Below, in pieces: positions 7,137 to 15,687 of a stretch of 64,000 bases of DNA (position 1 is its first letter; the number at the start of each line of letters is the position of its first letter). Below the pieces are notes generated by a model, which was not told the DNA's origin, did no database searches, and worked only from the letters and a program-made list of their open reading frames with translations. This stretch comes from Streptococcus pneumoniae (GTDB lineage: Bacteria > Bacillota > Bacilli > Lactobacillales > Streptococcaceae): assembly GCF_001113365.1 (NCBI RefSeq), contig NZ_CKYA01000009.1:2538-66537 (forward strand). The letters are read 5' to 3'. The position numbers and the translations under genes were made by a program.

Positions 7137-8534
7137 ATGAAATCATATAAGAAATTTACGATTCTTGCTCTGGCTCTTCTTGGATTCACTAGCCAAACAG
7201 TTTTAGCTAATGATGCTAGTCATCCTACGAATAACTCTATCGGTGGTTCAACTACTAGCTCTGCAAGTCCTTTTCAAGTAGCTACAGAAAATCAGCCAAC
7301 GACTCCTAGTTCGAGTGAGCAGGAGACAAAACCAACTCTTCCTACTGAGTCTAAGCTACAAACTGGTTGGGTAAAAGAAGACGGGAAGTGGACTTATTAT
7401 AGTCAAACGGGTGTCAAATTTACAGATACTCTTTATGAAGGCTACCTATTTGATAAGAATGGTTACTTACTTGAAAATAGCTGGTATCAGATGGCTAACA
7501 AGTGGTACTACGCCAATGGCTCAGGAAAATATCTGTCTAATCAATGGAGTCAAATCAATGGTAAATGGTATGCATTTGATCAAAATGGTACCATGATGGC
7601 TAATACCTGGAAGGGAAATTATTACCTGAAGTCCAGTGGGGCTATGGCAGATAAAGAATGGGTGTACGATCCGAGCTACTCTAGCTGGTTTTATCTCAAG
7701 TCAGGTGGGCACTATGCTGAACAGCAATGGGTAGGCTCTTACTATCTAAAATCTGGTGGCTACATGGCTCACAAAGAGTGGATTTATGATCAAGATTATC
7801 AAGCTTGGTATTATCTTAAAGAAGATGGCGTTTATGTCACTGGAACTTATACTATTGATGGAAGTAGTCATTTTTTCAAAGATAATGGTAAATGGGTGCA
7901 AGAACTTCCAAAAGGATTTGAAAAGGGGCGCTATAGTAAAACTATCTTCCTAGATCCTGGGCATGGTGGACGTGATTCGGGTGCTTACTATTATGGAATA
8001 GCTGAAAAAGATTTGAATCTACAGGTCTCTCGTAAATTACGGAAACGTTTAGAAGAACTTGGCTATACAGTTTTAACATCTCGTGATAGTGATGTGGATG
8101 TTGACTTTGTGACGGAGCGTTCTCGTATGGTAAATAAAACGAATGCAGACTTCTTTATTAGTATTCATTTTAACGCTACTGGGAATGACACAACACTGAA
8201 TCTGGGAATACAGACTTATTCTTATAAGGAAGAAGCGGGTTATCCGAGCAAGATTAACCAGTACTGGCATAATAATCCAGACCGTATAAGTGAAAGTAAT
8301 CGTTTGGCAGCTGACCTTCATTCATCTCTCTTGGCCGAGACAGGAGCTAGAGATGCTGGACTTTTGCAAGCCACCTTCGCTGTTCTTCGTGAGACTGCGA
8401 AACCTGCTGTGTTATTAGAGTTGGGTTATATGGATAATTCAGAAGAAAACCAACGAATCCGTAGTGAACAATACCAAGATAAGTTAGTTGAAGGCATTAT
8501 TAAAGGAATTCAAAAATATTACGCTGGAAATTAA
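7137..8534 (+). CDS. Choline-binding N-acetylmuramoyl-L-alanine amidase (Amidase_3)
   Basis: The 465-aa secreted protein has a signal peptide (1-24), a Ser/Thr/Pro-rich linker, choline-binding repeats (about 75-260) and a C-terminal Amidase_3 domain (about 267-463). All zinc and catalytic residues of the family are visible: His276 (DPGHGG), Glu290 (AEKDLN), His344 (SIHFNA) and Glu428 (LLELGYMDN). It should cleave the bond between muramic acid and L-Ala in peptidoglycan while tethered to choline teichoic acids. It differs from pneumococcal LytA, which has an Amidase_2 domain followed by C-terminal repeats; here the repeats come first. The short YYLK units resemble those of the protein at 20413. 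Confidence 0.92.
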   Translation: MKSYKKFTILALALLGFTSQTVLANDASHPTNNSIGGSTTSSASPFQVATENQPTTPSSSEQETKPTLPTESKLQTGWVKEDGKWTYYSQTGVKFTDTLYEGYLFDKNGYLLENSWYQMANKWYYANGSGKYLSNQWSQINGKWYAFDQNGTMMANTWKGNYYLKSSGAMADKEWVYDPSYSSWFYLKSGGHYAEQQWVGSYYLKSGGYMAHKEWIYDQDYQAWYYLKEDGVYVTGTYTIDGSSHFFKDNGKWVQELPKGFEKGRYSKTIFLDPGHGGRDSGAYYYGIAEKDLNLQVSRKLRKRLEELGYTVLTSRDSDVDVDFVTERSRMVNKTNADFFISIHFNATGNDTTLNLGIQTYSYKEEAGYPSKINQYWHNNPDRISESNRLAADLHSSLLAETGARDAGLLQATFAVLRETAKPAVLLELGYMDNSEENQRIRSEQYQDKLVEGIIKGIQKYYAGN

Positions 8535-8545
8535 GAAACTAGATC

Positions 8546-8583
8546 AAACTAAGCTTTGGAGATTGTCCTAGGCTTAGTTTTTT
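8546..8583 (+). terminator. Terminator of the amidase gene
   Basis: AAACTAAGC (8546-8554) pairs perfectly with GCTTAGTTT (8572-8580), followed by Ts, 12 bp after the stop codon. Confidence 0.8.
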
Positions 8584-8627
8584 GCATTTGTAATGCTATT
8601 CACAACATTAAATTTTCTGAAAATTTA

Positions 8628-8656
8628 TTGAAAAATGAGTGAAAACATGATATAAT
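8628..8656 (+). promoter_or_regulatory. Promoter of the efe-tat operon
   Basis: TTGAAA (8628-8633), a 17-bp spacer and TATAAT (8651-8656) lie about 47 bp before efeO. In the leader, TTCAGG-TTT-CCTGAA (8672-8686) forms an inverted repeat that could be an operator or a hairpin. I cannot assign it to Fur or PerR from sequence alone. Confidence 0.8.
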
Positions 8657-8702
8657 AAAACGTAAAATTAATTCAGGTTTCCTGAACCGATAGGAGTAAA
8701 CA

Positions 8703-9575
8703 ATGAAAAAACTAGGTTTTGTCCTTTTATCTTCAGCCTTGCTATTGACAGCTTGTGCTGTTAGGTTTGAAAAATCAACCGAGATAAATGATTCATCTAA
8801 GGTGACAGCCTTGTCTGAAGACAAGCAGAAAATGCTTGATAAGGCCACTGCTGACTATAAGACTTTTGTGCAAGAGCAAATCGATAAACTCTTGACAGAT
8901 ACGGAAGGCTTTGTCAAACTGTTGAAAGAAGGTAAGTTAGAAGAAGCTAAGAAGGTCTATCCACTGATTCGTATGTCTTATGAGCGTTCAGAACCGATTG
9001 CCGAGAGTTTTGGTGAATCTGATGTCAAGATTGACTTCCGTTTGGCAGACTACATGGACGAAAACAAGACGGAAGAAGGTTGGTCAGGTTTCCACCGTAT
9101 CGAGCGTATCCTTTGGGAAGACAATACAACTAAAGGAACTGAAAGCTACGGCGATCAGTTGGTAAATGATATCAAGGAATTGAAAGCCAAGATTGCAACT
9201 GTGGATGTGGACTACAAGGTCATGTTGACTGGAGCAGTTGACTTGCTTAACGAAGTAGCGACAAGCAAGATTACAGGTGAAGAGGAAATTTATTCTCATA
9301 CAGACTTGTATGACTTCCGTGCTAATATCCAGGGAGCTGAGAAGATTTTCCAACTCTTTAAACCTTTGCTTGAAAAATCAGACGCTAACCTAGTTAAAGA
9401 ATTGGAAGTAGACTTCAAGTCTGTCAATGATTTGTTGGACAAACACATGACTGATAAGGAACACTACAAACTCTATACTGATTTGACAAAAGAAGATACC
9501 AAAGAATTGTCAGAAGCTGTGACAAAACTTGGTGAGCCTCTATCACAAATGGGTAAATTTCTTAGTGGAGAATAA
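8703..9575 (+). CDS. efeO: Iron-uptake lipoprotein EfeO (M75 peptidase-like)
   Basis: The 290-aa protein has a lipoprotein signal with lipobox LTAC (Cys19) and an all-helical EfeO/M75 imelysin-like domain, including the GWSGFHRIERILW motif typical of the family. Known: EfeO is the extracytoplasmic component of the EfeUOB ferrous/ferric iron uptake system. Here it would be anchored to the outer face of the membrane. It is first in an operon with efeB, efeU, tatC and tatA, separated from efeB by 5 bp. The Shine-Dalgarno TAGGAG precedes the ATG. Confidence 0.93.
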   Translation: MKKLGFVLLSSALLLTACAVRFEKSTEINDSSKVTALSEDKQKMLDKATADYKTFVQEQIDKLLTDTEGFVKLLKEGKLEEAKKVYPLIRMSYERSEPIAESFGESDVKIDFRLADYMDENKTEEGWSGFHRIERILWEDNTTKGTESYGDQLVNDIKELKAKIATVDVDYKVMLTGAVDLLNEVATSKITGEEEIYSHTDLYDFRANIQGAEKIFQLFKPLLEKSDANLVKELEVDFKSVNDLLDKHMTDKEHYKLYTDLTKEDTKELSEAVTKLGEPLSQMGKFLSGE

Positions 9576-9580
9576 GAGTC

Positions 9581-10795
9581 ATGACTGAAAAAGACGAAAA
9601 GTTTTTTGAGAAGAAAATGGACCGTCGAGAATTTCTAAAAAAAGCAGGGATTGGAGGGGCTGGTTTAGCGCTAGGACTCTCTGGTGCTTCTGCTTTTTTC
9701 GCACCTAAGCTTGGGAATCAGGAAAAAATCTCGTACGGAAATGAACAAATTGCTTTTTATGGCAAGCATCAAGCTGGGATTAGTACGCCCATGCAAAAAA
9801 ATATCTATTTTGTTGTCTTGGACCTACATACGACGGATAGAGATAAGATTATCCAGCTATTCAAGGATTGGACGGATTATAGCTCCAAGTTGGTTGAGGG
9901 GGAACTGGTCAAAAAAGATGGACAGAATGCTCTCTTGCCTCCTAGCGATACTGGTGAAACAGTTGGACTCAATCCTCATCGTTTAACGCTGACTTTTGGT
10001 GTGTCTGCCAGTTTCTTGAAAAAGATGAACTTGGAAAATAAGCGTCCTCAAGTATTCAGAGATTTACCGCCTTTTCCTAAAGAGCAATTGCGTGAAAAAT
10101 ATACTGGTGGGGATATTATGATCCAGGCTTGTGCAGATGATGAGCAGGTTGCCTTTCACGCTATTCGCAATCTCATTCGTAAGGGGAGAAATGCAGTGAC
10201 CCTCCGTTGGAGTCAGTCTGGTTTTGCAGCAATCGGAGATCGAATGGAGACACCGCGTAACCTCTTTGGATTTAAGGATGGAACAGCAAATCCAACCAAG
10301 GAGAAAGACTTTGACCGCGTTATCTGGGCTGATAGTCAGGACTGGATGGAAAATGGTTCTTATATGGCAGTTCGTCGGATTCAGATGTTTTTAGAGACCT
10401 GGGACCGCACTAGTCTTGAAGAACAGGAAAATACCTTCGGTCGTTACAAGGAAAGTGGTGCCCCTTTTGGTAAGAAAAATGAGTTTGATGAAGTGGATTT
10501 AAGTCTCTTACCTGATGATTCACATGTCCGTTTGGCTAAGGAAGTGGATAAGCCACTTTTACGTCGTTCTTATTCTTACTCAGATGGAATTGATGAAAAA
10601 ACTGGCCAGTTTGATACGGGTTTGCTCTTCATTTCTTTCCAGAAGGATCCTGATAACTTTGTTAAGGTGCAAACCAATCTAGGTGCTACAGATAAGATGA
10701 ATGAATATATCACTCACATCGGTAGTGGACTCTTTGCTTGCTTTGGTGGTGTGGAGAAAGGAGGCTACATTGGTCAGAAATTATTGGAAGGCTAA
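9581..10795 (+). CDS. efeB: Dyp-type haem peroxidase EfeB, Tat substrate
   Basis: The 404-aa protein begins with a twin-arginine signal (DRREFLKK, then a Gly/Ala/Leu-rich stretch to about residue 42), so it is exported folded with its haem. Dyp-peroxidase hallmarks are visible: FGFKDGTANP (the GxxDG motif with catalytic Asp), SHVRLA (proximal His) and RRSYSY (distal Arg). Known: EfeB acts outside the membrane with EfeO and EfeU in iron acquisition and peroxide reduction. The operon's own tatC and tatA probably serve this protein. The 3' end overlaps the efeU start by 26 bp. Confidence 0.94.
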   Translation: MTEKDEKFFEKKMDRREFLKKAGIGGAGLALGLSGASAFFAPKLGNQEKISYGNEQIAFYGKHQAGISTPMQKNIYFVVLDLHTTDRDKIIQLFKDWTDYSSKLVEGELVKKDGQNALLPPSDTGETVGLNPHRLTLTFGVSASFLKKMNLENKRPQVFRDLPPFPKEQLREKYTGGDIMIQACADDEQVAFHAIRNLIRKGRNAVTLRWSQSGFAAIGDRMETPRNLFGFKDGTANPTKEKDFDRVIWADSQDWMENGSYMAVRRIQMFLETWDRTSLEEQENTFGRYKESGAPFGKKNEFDEVDLSLLPDDSHVRLAKEVDKPLLRRSYSYSDGIDEKTGQFDTGLLFISFQKDPDNFVKVQTNLGATDKMNEYITHIGSGLFACFGGVEKGGYIGQKLLEG

Positions 10796-12458
10796 AAGCT
10801 GGTTACTAGTTTTAGCTTTGTCACTTTTAATTCTTTCTCCAGTAGGTGCCCAAGAGAGTCTGAGTTCTTACTTTGTAAAAATCACAGATGCTTCTAAAGC
10901 GGTCAAAAATGGCAATCAGTCTGAGGCCCAGAATCTCGTTAAAGAGATGGCATCAGACTTCGAAAGAGTAAAAGACAGCAATTCTGATGCTGGTAAAGTC
11001 GTCAAGGAAAAGTTAGCCCAGTCAGGCGATATTACTGAAGACAAACTCACCCAACTTTCTTCAGCCCTATTAGCCTTTGAAAAAGAACAAAATCCTGTTG
11101 ACCTAGATGCGGAAAAAGAAAAATTGGTCAACCGTCTGAGTCCACGTTTTGAAGCCTTAGAGCAGGCCATTGACTCCAAAGATTTGGAAAAGGTTCGAGA
11201 GGCTTTTAAGAAAATGAATTCCACTTGGACCATCAATGAAAGTGTGGTTCGTGACAATAGTACGGCCCATTATGGCCGTGTTGAGACAGCTATTTCTTTC
11301 TTGCGTAGTAGCATGGAAACCGAGCCTACAGACTTTAACTCCATCCAGACTTCCTTTGAGAACTTAAAAAAGGCTATTGATGATTTTGTAACTGGAAAAG
11401 AAATCGCAGCAACATCTTCTGATTTGAGTCTTAAAGACGGTATTGACCTTTTGAAGAAGGCGTTGGAACAATTCCAAGCTGGTGACTCATCATCAGGAGC
11501 AGCTAGTATGAAGGAATTTATCACTATCTGGCCAACAATTGAAGGTTCTGTCAGCACGACCAATCCTTCCCTCTATACTCGAGTGGAAAGCGAAAGCCCT
11601 GTGATTATGGTCAAGGGAAGTGAGAAGGACTACCAAGAAAAATTAGAAAAACTGATTGCAGATTTATCACAGATTGATACTAGCGCACGTTACAATGCCT
11701 TTGATGCTATGCTGATTCTCCTAAGAGAAGGTGTGGAGGCTCTCTTAATCGTTATGGCTTTGGTAACGACCTTGAAAGCAGCCAAGATGCGTAAAGGGCT
11801 CAAGTGGGTTTATGGTGGTGCTATCACTGGAATCATGGCCAGTCTTGTCATTGCTTTCATCCTGCAAATTGCCTTTCCAGCAGTGACATCAGGCTCCAAT
11901 CGTGAAATCATCGAAGGAGCAGTGGGGATTTTTGCAGTCGCTATGATGATTTTGATTGGAATCTGGCTCCACATCAAATCCTCGGTCAAAAAATGGAATG
12001 CCTTTATGGAGTCACAAATGGAAACAGTGACCAAAACAGGTTCCTTTATTTCCATGTTTGCTCTCAGTTTTCTAGCTGTTTTCCGTGAGGGAGCAGAAAC
12101 CATTCTCTTTTATGTTGGGATTTTACCAAGGATTTCCAACTTTGAATTTGTCTTGGGAATTTCACTTGCCTTGCTGGTTCTGGTAATTATTGCCATCGTG
12201 ATGAACAAAGCCAGTCAATTCTTCCTGCCTCATAAGGTCTTCTTTATCCTAACTTGGATGATTTATGCTCTAGCCTTTAAGATGCTGGGGGTTAGTGTCC
12301 ATGCTCTTCAGTTGACAAATATGGCGCCAAATCACTTGCTGACAGGCTTTCCAACGATCGACCTGCTTGGAATTTATCCAAGTTGGGAAGGCTTGACCAG
12401 TCAGCTAATCTTTGTCATTATTGTCTTGATTGTCACTTTTAGACAGGGTGAAGAATAA
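10770..12458 (+). CDS. efeU: FTR1-family iron permease EfeU
   Basis: I place the start at TTG 10770 because a perfect AAAGGAGG lies 5 bp upstream; the longer in-frame start at 10701 has none and would run deep inside efeB. This gives 562 aa: a signal-like N-terminus, a long helical extracytoplasmic domain (about 30-305) and a C-terminal permease of seven or so membrane segments. Two REGxE motifs (LLREGVEALL and VFREGAETIL) mark the FTR1 iron-translocation sites. Known: the permease moves ferric iron after oxidation by partner proteins. It is directly followed by tatC, whose ATG abuts its stop codon. Confidence 0.92.
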   Translation: MVRNYWKAKSWLLVLALSLLILSPVGAQESLSSYFVKITDASKAVKNGNQSEAQNLVKEMASDFERVKDSNSDAGKVVKEKLAQSGDITEDKLTQLSSALLAFEKEQNPVDLDAEKEKLVNRLSPRFEALEQAIDSKDLEKVREAFKKMNSTWTINESVVRDNSTAHYGRVETAISFLRSSMETEPTDFNSIQTSFENLKKAIDDFVTGKEIAATSSDLSLKDGIDLLKKALEQFQAGDSSSGAASMKEFITIWPTIEGSVSTTNPSLYTRVESESPVIMVKGSEKDYQEKLEKLIADLSQIDTSARYNAFDAMLILLREGVEALLIVMALVTTLKAAKMRKGLKWVYGGAITGIMASLVIAFILQIAFPAVTSGSNREIIEGAVGIFAVAMMILIGIWLHIKSSVKKWNAFMESQMETVTKTGSFISMFALSFLAVFREGAETILFYVGILPRISNFEFVLGISLALLVLVIIAIVMNKASQFFLPHKVFFILTWMIYALAFKMLGVSVHALQLTNMAPNHLLTGFPTIDLLGIYPSWEGLTSQLIFVIIVLIVTFRQGEE

Positions 12459-13190
12459 ATGGATAGAAAAGAATTGACAATCGTTGAACATCTGGTAGAA
12501 TTTAGAAAGAGATTATTGGCAGTAGTCATTTGTTTCTTTTTGGTATTCTGTGTTTCTCTGCTGTTTGCAGACCAGATTTACCAGTATGTGACCCAAGCTT
12601 TTCAGCAAAAGTTGATTGTTTTAGGGCCTAATGATATTTTATGGATTTACATACGTTTGGCTAGTCTGATGGCCTTTACCATCACCTTGCCTTACACGGT
12701 GTATCATATTTGGTCTTTCATCAAACCTGGTTTAAAGAAGGAAGAAGCTAGAGCGATTTTTGCCTATATTCCAGCTAGTTTCCTTTGTTTTCTAGTTGGA
12801 CTGGCTTTTGGTTTTTACTTTGTAACACCAGCCTTACTTCAGGTTTTATTAGGGCTAGGAGAAGGACTATTTGAAACGCAGTTAACAGCCCAAAATTATC
12901 TGTCCTTTGTTTTTCAAACGACCTTACCCATGGCTCTGGTTTTTGAATTACCAGTTATCATTGCCTTTTTGACGTCGATTGACCTCATTGGACCAGAATT
13001 ATTGACTACTTATCGCCGATATGCCTATTTTATCTTATTGGTACTTGCAGTCATCTTGACACCAGCTGACTTTGTCAGTGATTTGGCAATGACTGCCCCC
13101 TTGATTTTACTCTATGAATTAAGTATTACCATCAGCAAACATATTATGAAACGCAAGCAGAAAGGAGCGAGAAATGGGAATCTTACGTGA
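12459..13190 (+). CDS. tatC: Sec-independent protein translocase TatC
   Basis: The protein is 243 aa with six predicted membrane helices. TatC features include an N-terminal HLVEFRKRL (family: HLxELRxRL), the FxxPxL segment after helix 2 (SFIKPGLKKEE) and polar residues in helix 4. It recognises twin-arginine signals and forms the translocase with TatA. The ATG at 12459 follows the efeU stop without a gap, so translation is probably coupled. It overlaps tatA by 17 bp. The only likely Tat substrate in the window is EfeB in the same operon. Confidence 0.95.
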   Translation: MDRKELTIVEHLVEFRKRLLAVVICFFLVFCVSLLFADQIYQYVTQAFQQKLIVLGPNDILWIYIRLASLMAFTITLPYTVYHIWSFIKPGLKKEEARAIFAYIPASFLCFLVGLAFGFYFVTPALLQVLLGLGEGLFETQLTAQNYLSFVFQTTLPMALVFELPVIIAFLTSIDLIGPELLTTYRRYAYFILLVLAVILTPADFVSDLAMTAPLILLYELSITISKHIMKRKQKGARNGNLT

Positions 13191-13344
13191 TATCGGAGCA
13201 CCAGGATTGATTATCATCGTTTTAGGAGCTCTCTTGATCTTTGGACCAAAACGATTACCTGAACTAGGCGAGTCAATCGGTAAAATGCTATCTGAATTTA
13301 AAACAGCAGTTAAAGGAACTGAAAATCAAGATAAGAAAGAGTAA
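13174..13344 (+). CDS. tatA: Twin-arginine translocase TatA, 56 aa
   Basis: The frame ATG 13174 to TAA 13342-13344 is preceded by AAAGGAG. The product has one N-terminal membrane helix (GAPGLIIIVLGALLIFGP), the family FGPKRLPELG hinge, an amphipathic helix (ESIGKMLSEFKTAV) and a short charged tail. It forms the Tat pore with TatC. It overlaps the end of tatC and is the last gene of the operon. At 56 residues it is near the lower length limit of the family and easily missed by gene finders. Confidence 0.93.
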   Translation: MGILRDIGAPGLIIIVLGALLIFGPKRLPELGESIGKMLSEFKTAVKGTENQDKKE

Positions 13345-13356
13345 ATCTGCTCTAAT

Positions 13357-13412
13357 AAAAAACTTTGTACTCTAGAAACCATCGTGTGGCTAACTAGAGT
13401 GCAAAGTTTTTT
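13357..13412 (+). terminator. Terminator of the efe-tat operon
   Basis: AAAACTTTGTACTCTAG (from 13357) pairs with CTAGAGTGCAAAGTTTT (13394-13410) with one mismatch, followed by Ts. Confidence 0.8.
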
Positions 13413-13457
13413 GAGTCTGGAATATAAAAACAGCAGTTAATTTCAAGAAACAAAAAA

Positions 13458-13478
13458 AGAACAGCCGAAGCTGTCTTT
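13458..13478 (-). terminator. Terminator of rpmE2
   Basis: On the minus strand AAGACAGC-TTCG-GCTGTTCTT forms a stable tetraloop hairpin followed by a T run, just beyond the rpmE2 stop. Confidence 0.85.
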
Positions 13479-13484
13479 TTATCA

Positions 13485-13727
13485 TTATTTGAGACCGTAT
13501 TTTTTGTTGAAACGATCCACGCGTCCATCTGCTTGAGTGAACTTTTGACGTCCAGTGTAGAATGGGTGTGAGTCTGATGAAATTTCCACACGGATCAATG
13601 GGTAAGTTTCGCCTTCGAACTCAACTGTTTCGTTAGAGCGTTTTGTTGAACCGCTAAGGAATTGGTAACCAGTAGTTGTGTCCATGAAGACAACTGGGCG
13701 ATATTCTGGATGGATATCTTTTTTCAT
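13485..13727 (-). CDS. rpmE2: 50S ribosomal protein L31 type B
   Basis: The 80-aa protein matches zinc-independent L31 (type B): MKKDIHPEY at the start, [22 protein letters not shown] and a C-terminal [10 protein letters not shown]. It lacks the CxxC zinc ligands of type A L31. I chose the ATG at 13727 rather than an upstream start because L31 proteins begin with MKKDIHPEY. It is monocistronic with its own terminator and convergent with the efe-tat operon. Confidence 0.97.
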
Positions 13728-13822
13728 TTTGCAATATTTCCTTTCTGCCATGGTCTCTTTGCGAGCCATAGATTGTTACCATACTAGTCTATCAGATTCT
13801 GAAAAGTTTGGCAAGTATTTTA

Positions 13823-14758
13823 TCAGTTTTTAAGCAAGTTTTTTAACTTTTGGTAGATGATTTCGTTTTCCTCTAGGCTATAGGAATTAGCACCGCTTGC
13901 TAGAGGGTGGCCTCCACCATCATGTTCTTTGGCAATTTCATTGATAGGATGGATTTTACTGCGTAAGCGAACACGGTAGTGGCCATCAGCCTGCTCTACA
14001 AAAATTCCCCAGAGACTGACGCTGTCAATACGTCCAGGTGCACCGACAATGGCTGCAGTTTCAGCATCGGTAACATTAAATTGTTTCAAGACTTCTTGAC
14101 TCAGGATAACGCGCGCTGCACCATTTTCATCCACCTCCAGATGGTCGTAGATGTAGCCTTGAAGTTTAGCAATTTTGTAACTCATAGTGTCCATTTTGCG
14201 AGTGAGAGCCGCAAAGTCAAAGTTCTGTTCTCTCAAATAAGCAGCAAGGCGAAGAGTTTGCGCAGTAGTAGAAGGGTAGAGGAAACGGCCTGTATCACCA
14301 ACAATTCCTGCAAAGAGCAATTCAGCAGCGCGATCTGACAAGGCTAGCTGGGTTGTTTGGGCAAATAGGGTAATCATCTCACTAGCGCTACTTGAACTAG
14401 TATCTACCCAAGATAAGTCACCATATACATCATCATTTGGATGATGGTCAATCTTAATGAGAAAATCACCTTGACGATAGCGCTTATCGTCAATACGAGC
14501 AGTATTCGCCGTATCACAGACGATGACAAGGGCGCCTTGGTAGGCACTATCTTCAATAAGATCCATCTCAGCCATCCAAGTTAGAGTTGGTTCATCAAAA
14601 CCAACGGCTTTGATGGTTTTTTCTGGAAAATGATGTTTGAGAAGAGATTTCAAACCCATCTGACTTCCCAAGGCATCAGGGTCTGGTTTCATATGACGAT
14701 GAATGATAATCGTGTCGTATTCTTTGATTTTTTCTAAAATTTGATGGCAAATTTCCAT
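13823..14758 (-). CDS. pde2: DHH/DHHA1 phosphodiesterase (Pde2/NrnA type)
   Basis: The 311-aa cytoplasmic protein has the DHH motifs HRHMKPDPDALGS (near residue 23), CDTAN (near 80), DHHPND (near 105) and a C-terminal DHHA1 motif, GGGHPLASG. The ATG at 14758 has GAGG 7 bp upstream and matches the family start; the longer TTG start is poorer. Known: in S. pneumoniae this type of protein (Pde2) degrades pApA to AMP and so completes c-di-AMP turnover; related NrnA degrades nano-RNA. The gene stands alone between rpmE2 and a divergent flavodoxin gene. Confidence 0.9.
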   Translation of the reverse strand: MEICHQILEKIKEYDTIIIHRHMKPDPDALGSQMGLKSLLKHHFPEKTIKAVGFDEPTLTWMAEMDLIEDSAYQGALVIVCDTANTARIDDKRYRQGDFLIKIDHHPNDDVYGDLSWVDTSSSSASEMITLFAQTTQLALSDRAAELLFAGIVGDTGRFLYPSTTAQTLRLAAYLREQNFDFAALTRKMDTMSYKIAKLQGYIYDHLEVDENGAARVILSQEVLKQFNVTDAETAAIVGAPGRIDSVSLWGIFVEQADGHYRVRLRSKIHPINEIAKEHDGGGHPLASGANSYSLEENEIIYQKLKNLLKN

Positions 14759-14825
14759 AAATAACCTCAATTCTTTCTCATTTCATTGTAGCACAAGAAT
14801 TTTTATTTTTAAAATGAAAAAGATG

Positions 14826-14834
14826 TGATATAAT
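14826..14834 (+). promoter_or_regulatory. Extended -10 promoter of the flavodoxin gene
   Basis: TGATATAAT (TG-n-TATAAT) lies 27 bp before the flavodoxin start. The -35 region (TTTTTA) is weak, as usual for extended -10 promoters. Confidence 0.7.
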
Positions 14835-14861
14835 GGAGAAAGATAAATTGAGGAGGACGAT

Positions 14862-15305
14862 ATGGCATTAGCAAAAATTGTATTTGCCAGTATGACCGGT
14901 AATACCGAAGAAATTGCAGATATTGTAGCAGACAAATTACGTGACTTGGGCTTGGATGTCGATGTTGATGAATGTACAACTGTTGACGCTTCAGACTTCT
15001 TGGAAGCAGACATCGCTATCGTTGCGACCTATACTTATGGTGATGGCGAATTGCCAGATGAGATGATGGACTTCTACGAAGACCTAGCAGATCTTAACTT
15101 GAATGGTAAAATCTACGGAGTGGTTGGTTCAGGTGACACCTTCTACGATGAATTCTGTAAGGCTGTTGATGACTTTGACCGTGTCTTTGTGTCAACAGGA
15201 GCAGAAAAAGGTTCAGAGTGTGTTAAAGTTGATCTTTCTGCCGAGGAAGAAGATATTGAACGCTTGGAACAATTCGCAGAAGAATTGGCTGCTAAAGTAG
15301 GATAA
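14862..15305 (+). CDS. fld: Flavodoxin
   Basis: The 147-aa protein has the FMN phosphate-binding loop SMTGNTEEIADIV (residues 10-22), the 50s loop YTYGDGELP and the 90s loop VGSGDTFYDEFCKAVD, all typical of short-chain flavodoxins. It is an acidic cytoplasmic electron carrier using FMN. The start has a strong Shine-Dalgarno (GAGGAGG). It is a single-gene unit with its own extended -10 promoter and terminator, immediately upstream of the chorismate mutase and fluoride-channel genes. Confidence 0.96.
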   Translation: MALAKIVFASMTGNTEEIADIVADKLRDLGLDVDVDECTTVDASDFLEADIAIVATYTYGDGELPDEMMDFYEDLADLNLNGKIYGVVGSGDTFYDEFCKAVDDFDRVFVSTGAEKGSECVKVDLSAEEEDIERLEQFAEELAAKVG

Positions 15306-15314
15306 GCATAAACG

Positions 15315-15344
15315 TGCGCTGATGTAATCAATCAGTGCATTTTT
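15315..15344 (+). terminator. Terminator of the flavodoxin gene
   Basis: TGCGCTGAT (15315-15323) pairs with ATCAGTGCA (15331-15339) with one wobble, followed by five Ts. Confidence 0.75.
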
Positions 15345-15420
15345 CTTATCGTGAGTTGGGATTTTACTAGCCTAATTGATGGCTTTTTGATACAATAATT
15401 CAAATAAAGGAGGAGACTGT

Positions 15421-15687
15421 ATGGATTTAGATAGTATTCGTCAAGAAATTGATCAAATCGACGACCAAATCGTTAAGCTCTTAGAAGAACGAATGCATTT
15501 GGTTGAGGATGTAGTTGCCTATAAGAAAGCTTCAGGTAAACCGATTTTAGATACTAAGAGAGAAGCAATTATCTTTGAAAAGGTTAGGAGTCGTGTAGAG
15601 GACAAGCGCTATCAGGAGACTATTGTCGCGACTTTTTCTGACATACTCAAACGTTCGCGTGATTATCAGGATCAAAATATTAAATGA
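15421..15687 (+). CDS. Chorismate mutase, AroQ type
   Basis: The 88-aa all-helical protein fits the monofunctional AroQ class: IDQIDDQIVKLLEERMHLVEDVVAYK with the conserved Arg/Glu/Lys pattern, then ILDTKREAIIFEKV. It converts chorismate to prephenate for Tyr and Phe synthesis in the cytoplasm. A strong Shine-Dalgarno (AAGGAGGAG) precedes the start, and a TGATACAAT extended -10 lies upstream. The stop overlaps the ATG of the first fluoride-channel gene (ATGA), so the three genes form one operon. Confidence 0.9.
   Translation: MDLDSIRQEIDQIDDQIVKLLEERMHLVEDVVAYKKASGKPILDTKREAIIFEKVRSRVEDKRYQETIVATFSDILKRSRDYQDQNIK

Noticed and set aside
10701..10769. Upstream start for efeU inside efeB
   Set aside because: No Shine-Dalgarno; the TTG at 10770 has AAAGGAGG and gives a proper signal-like N-terminus.
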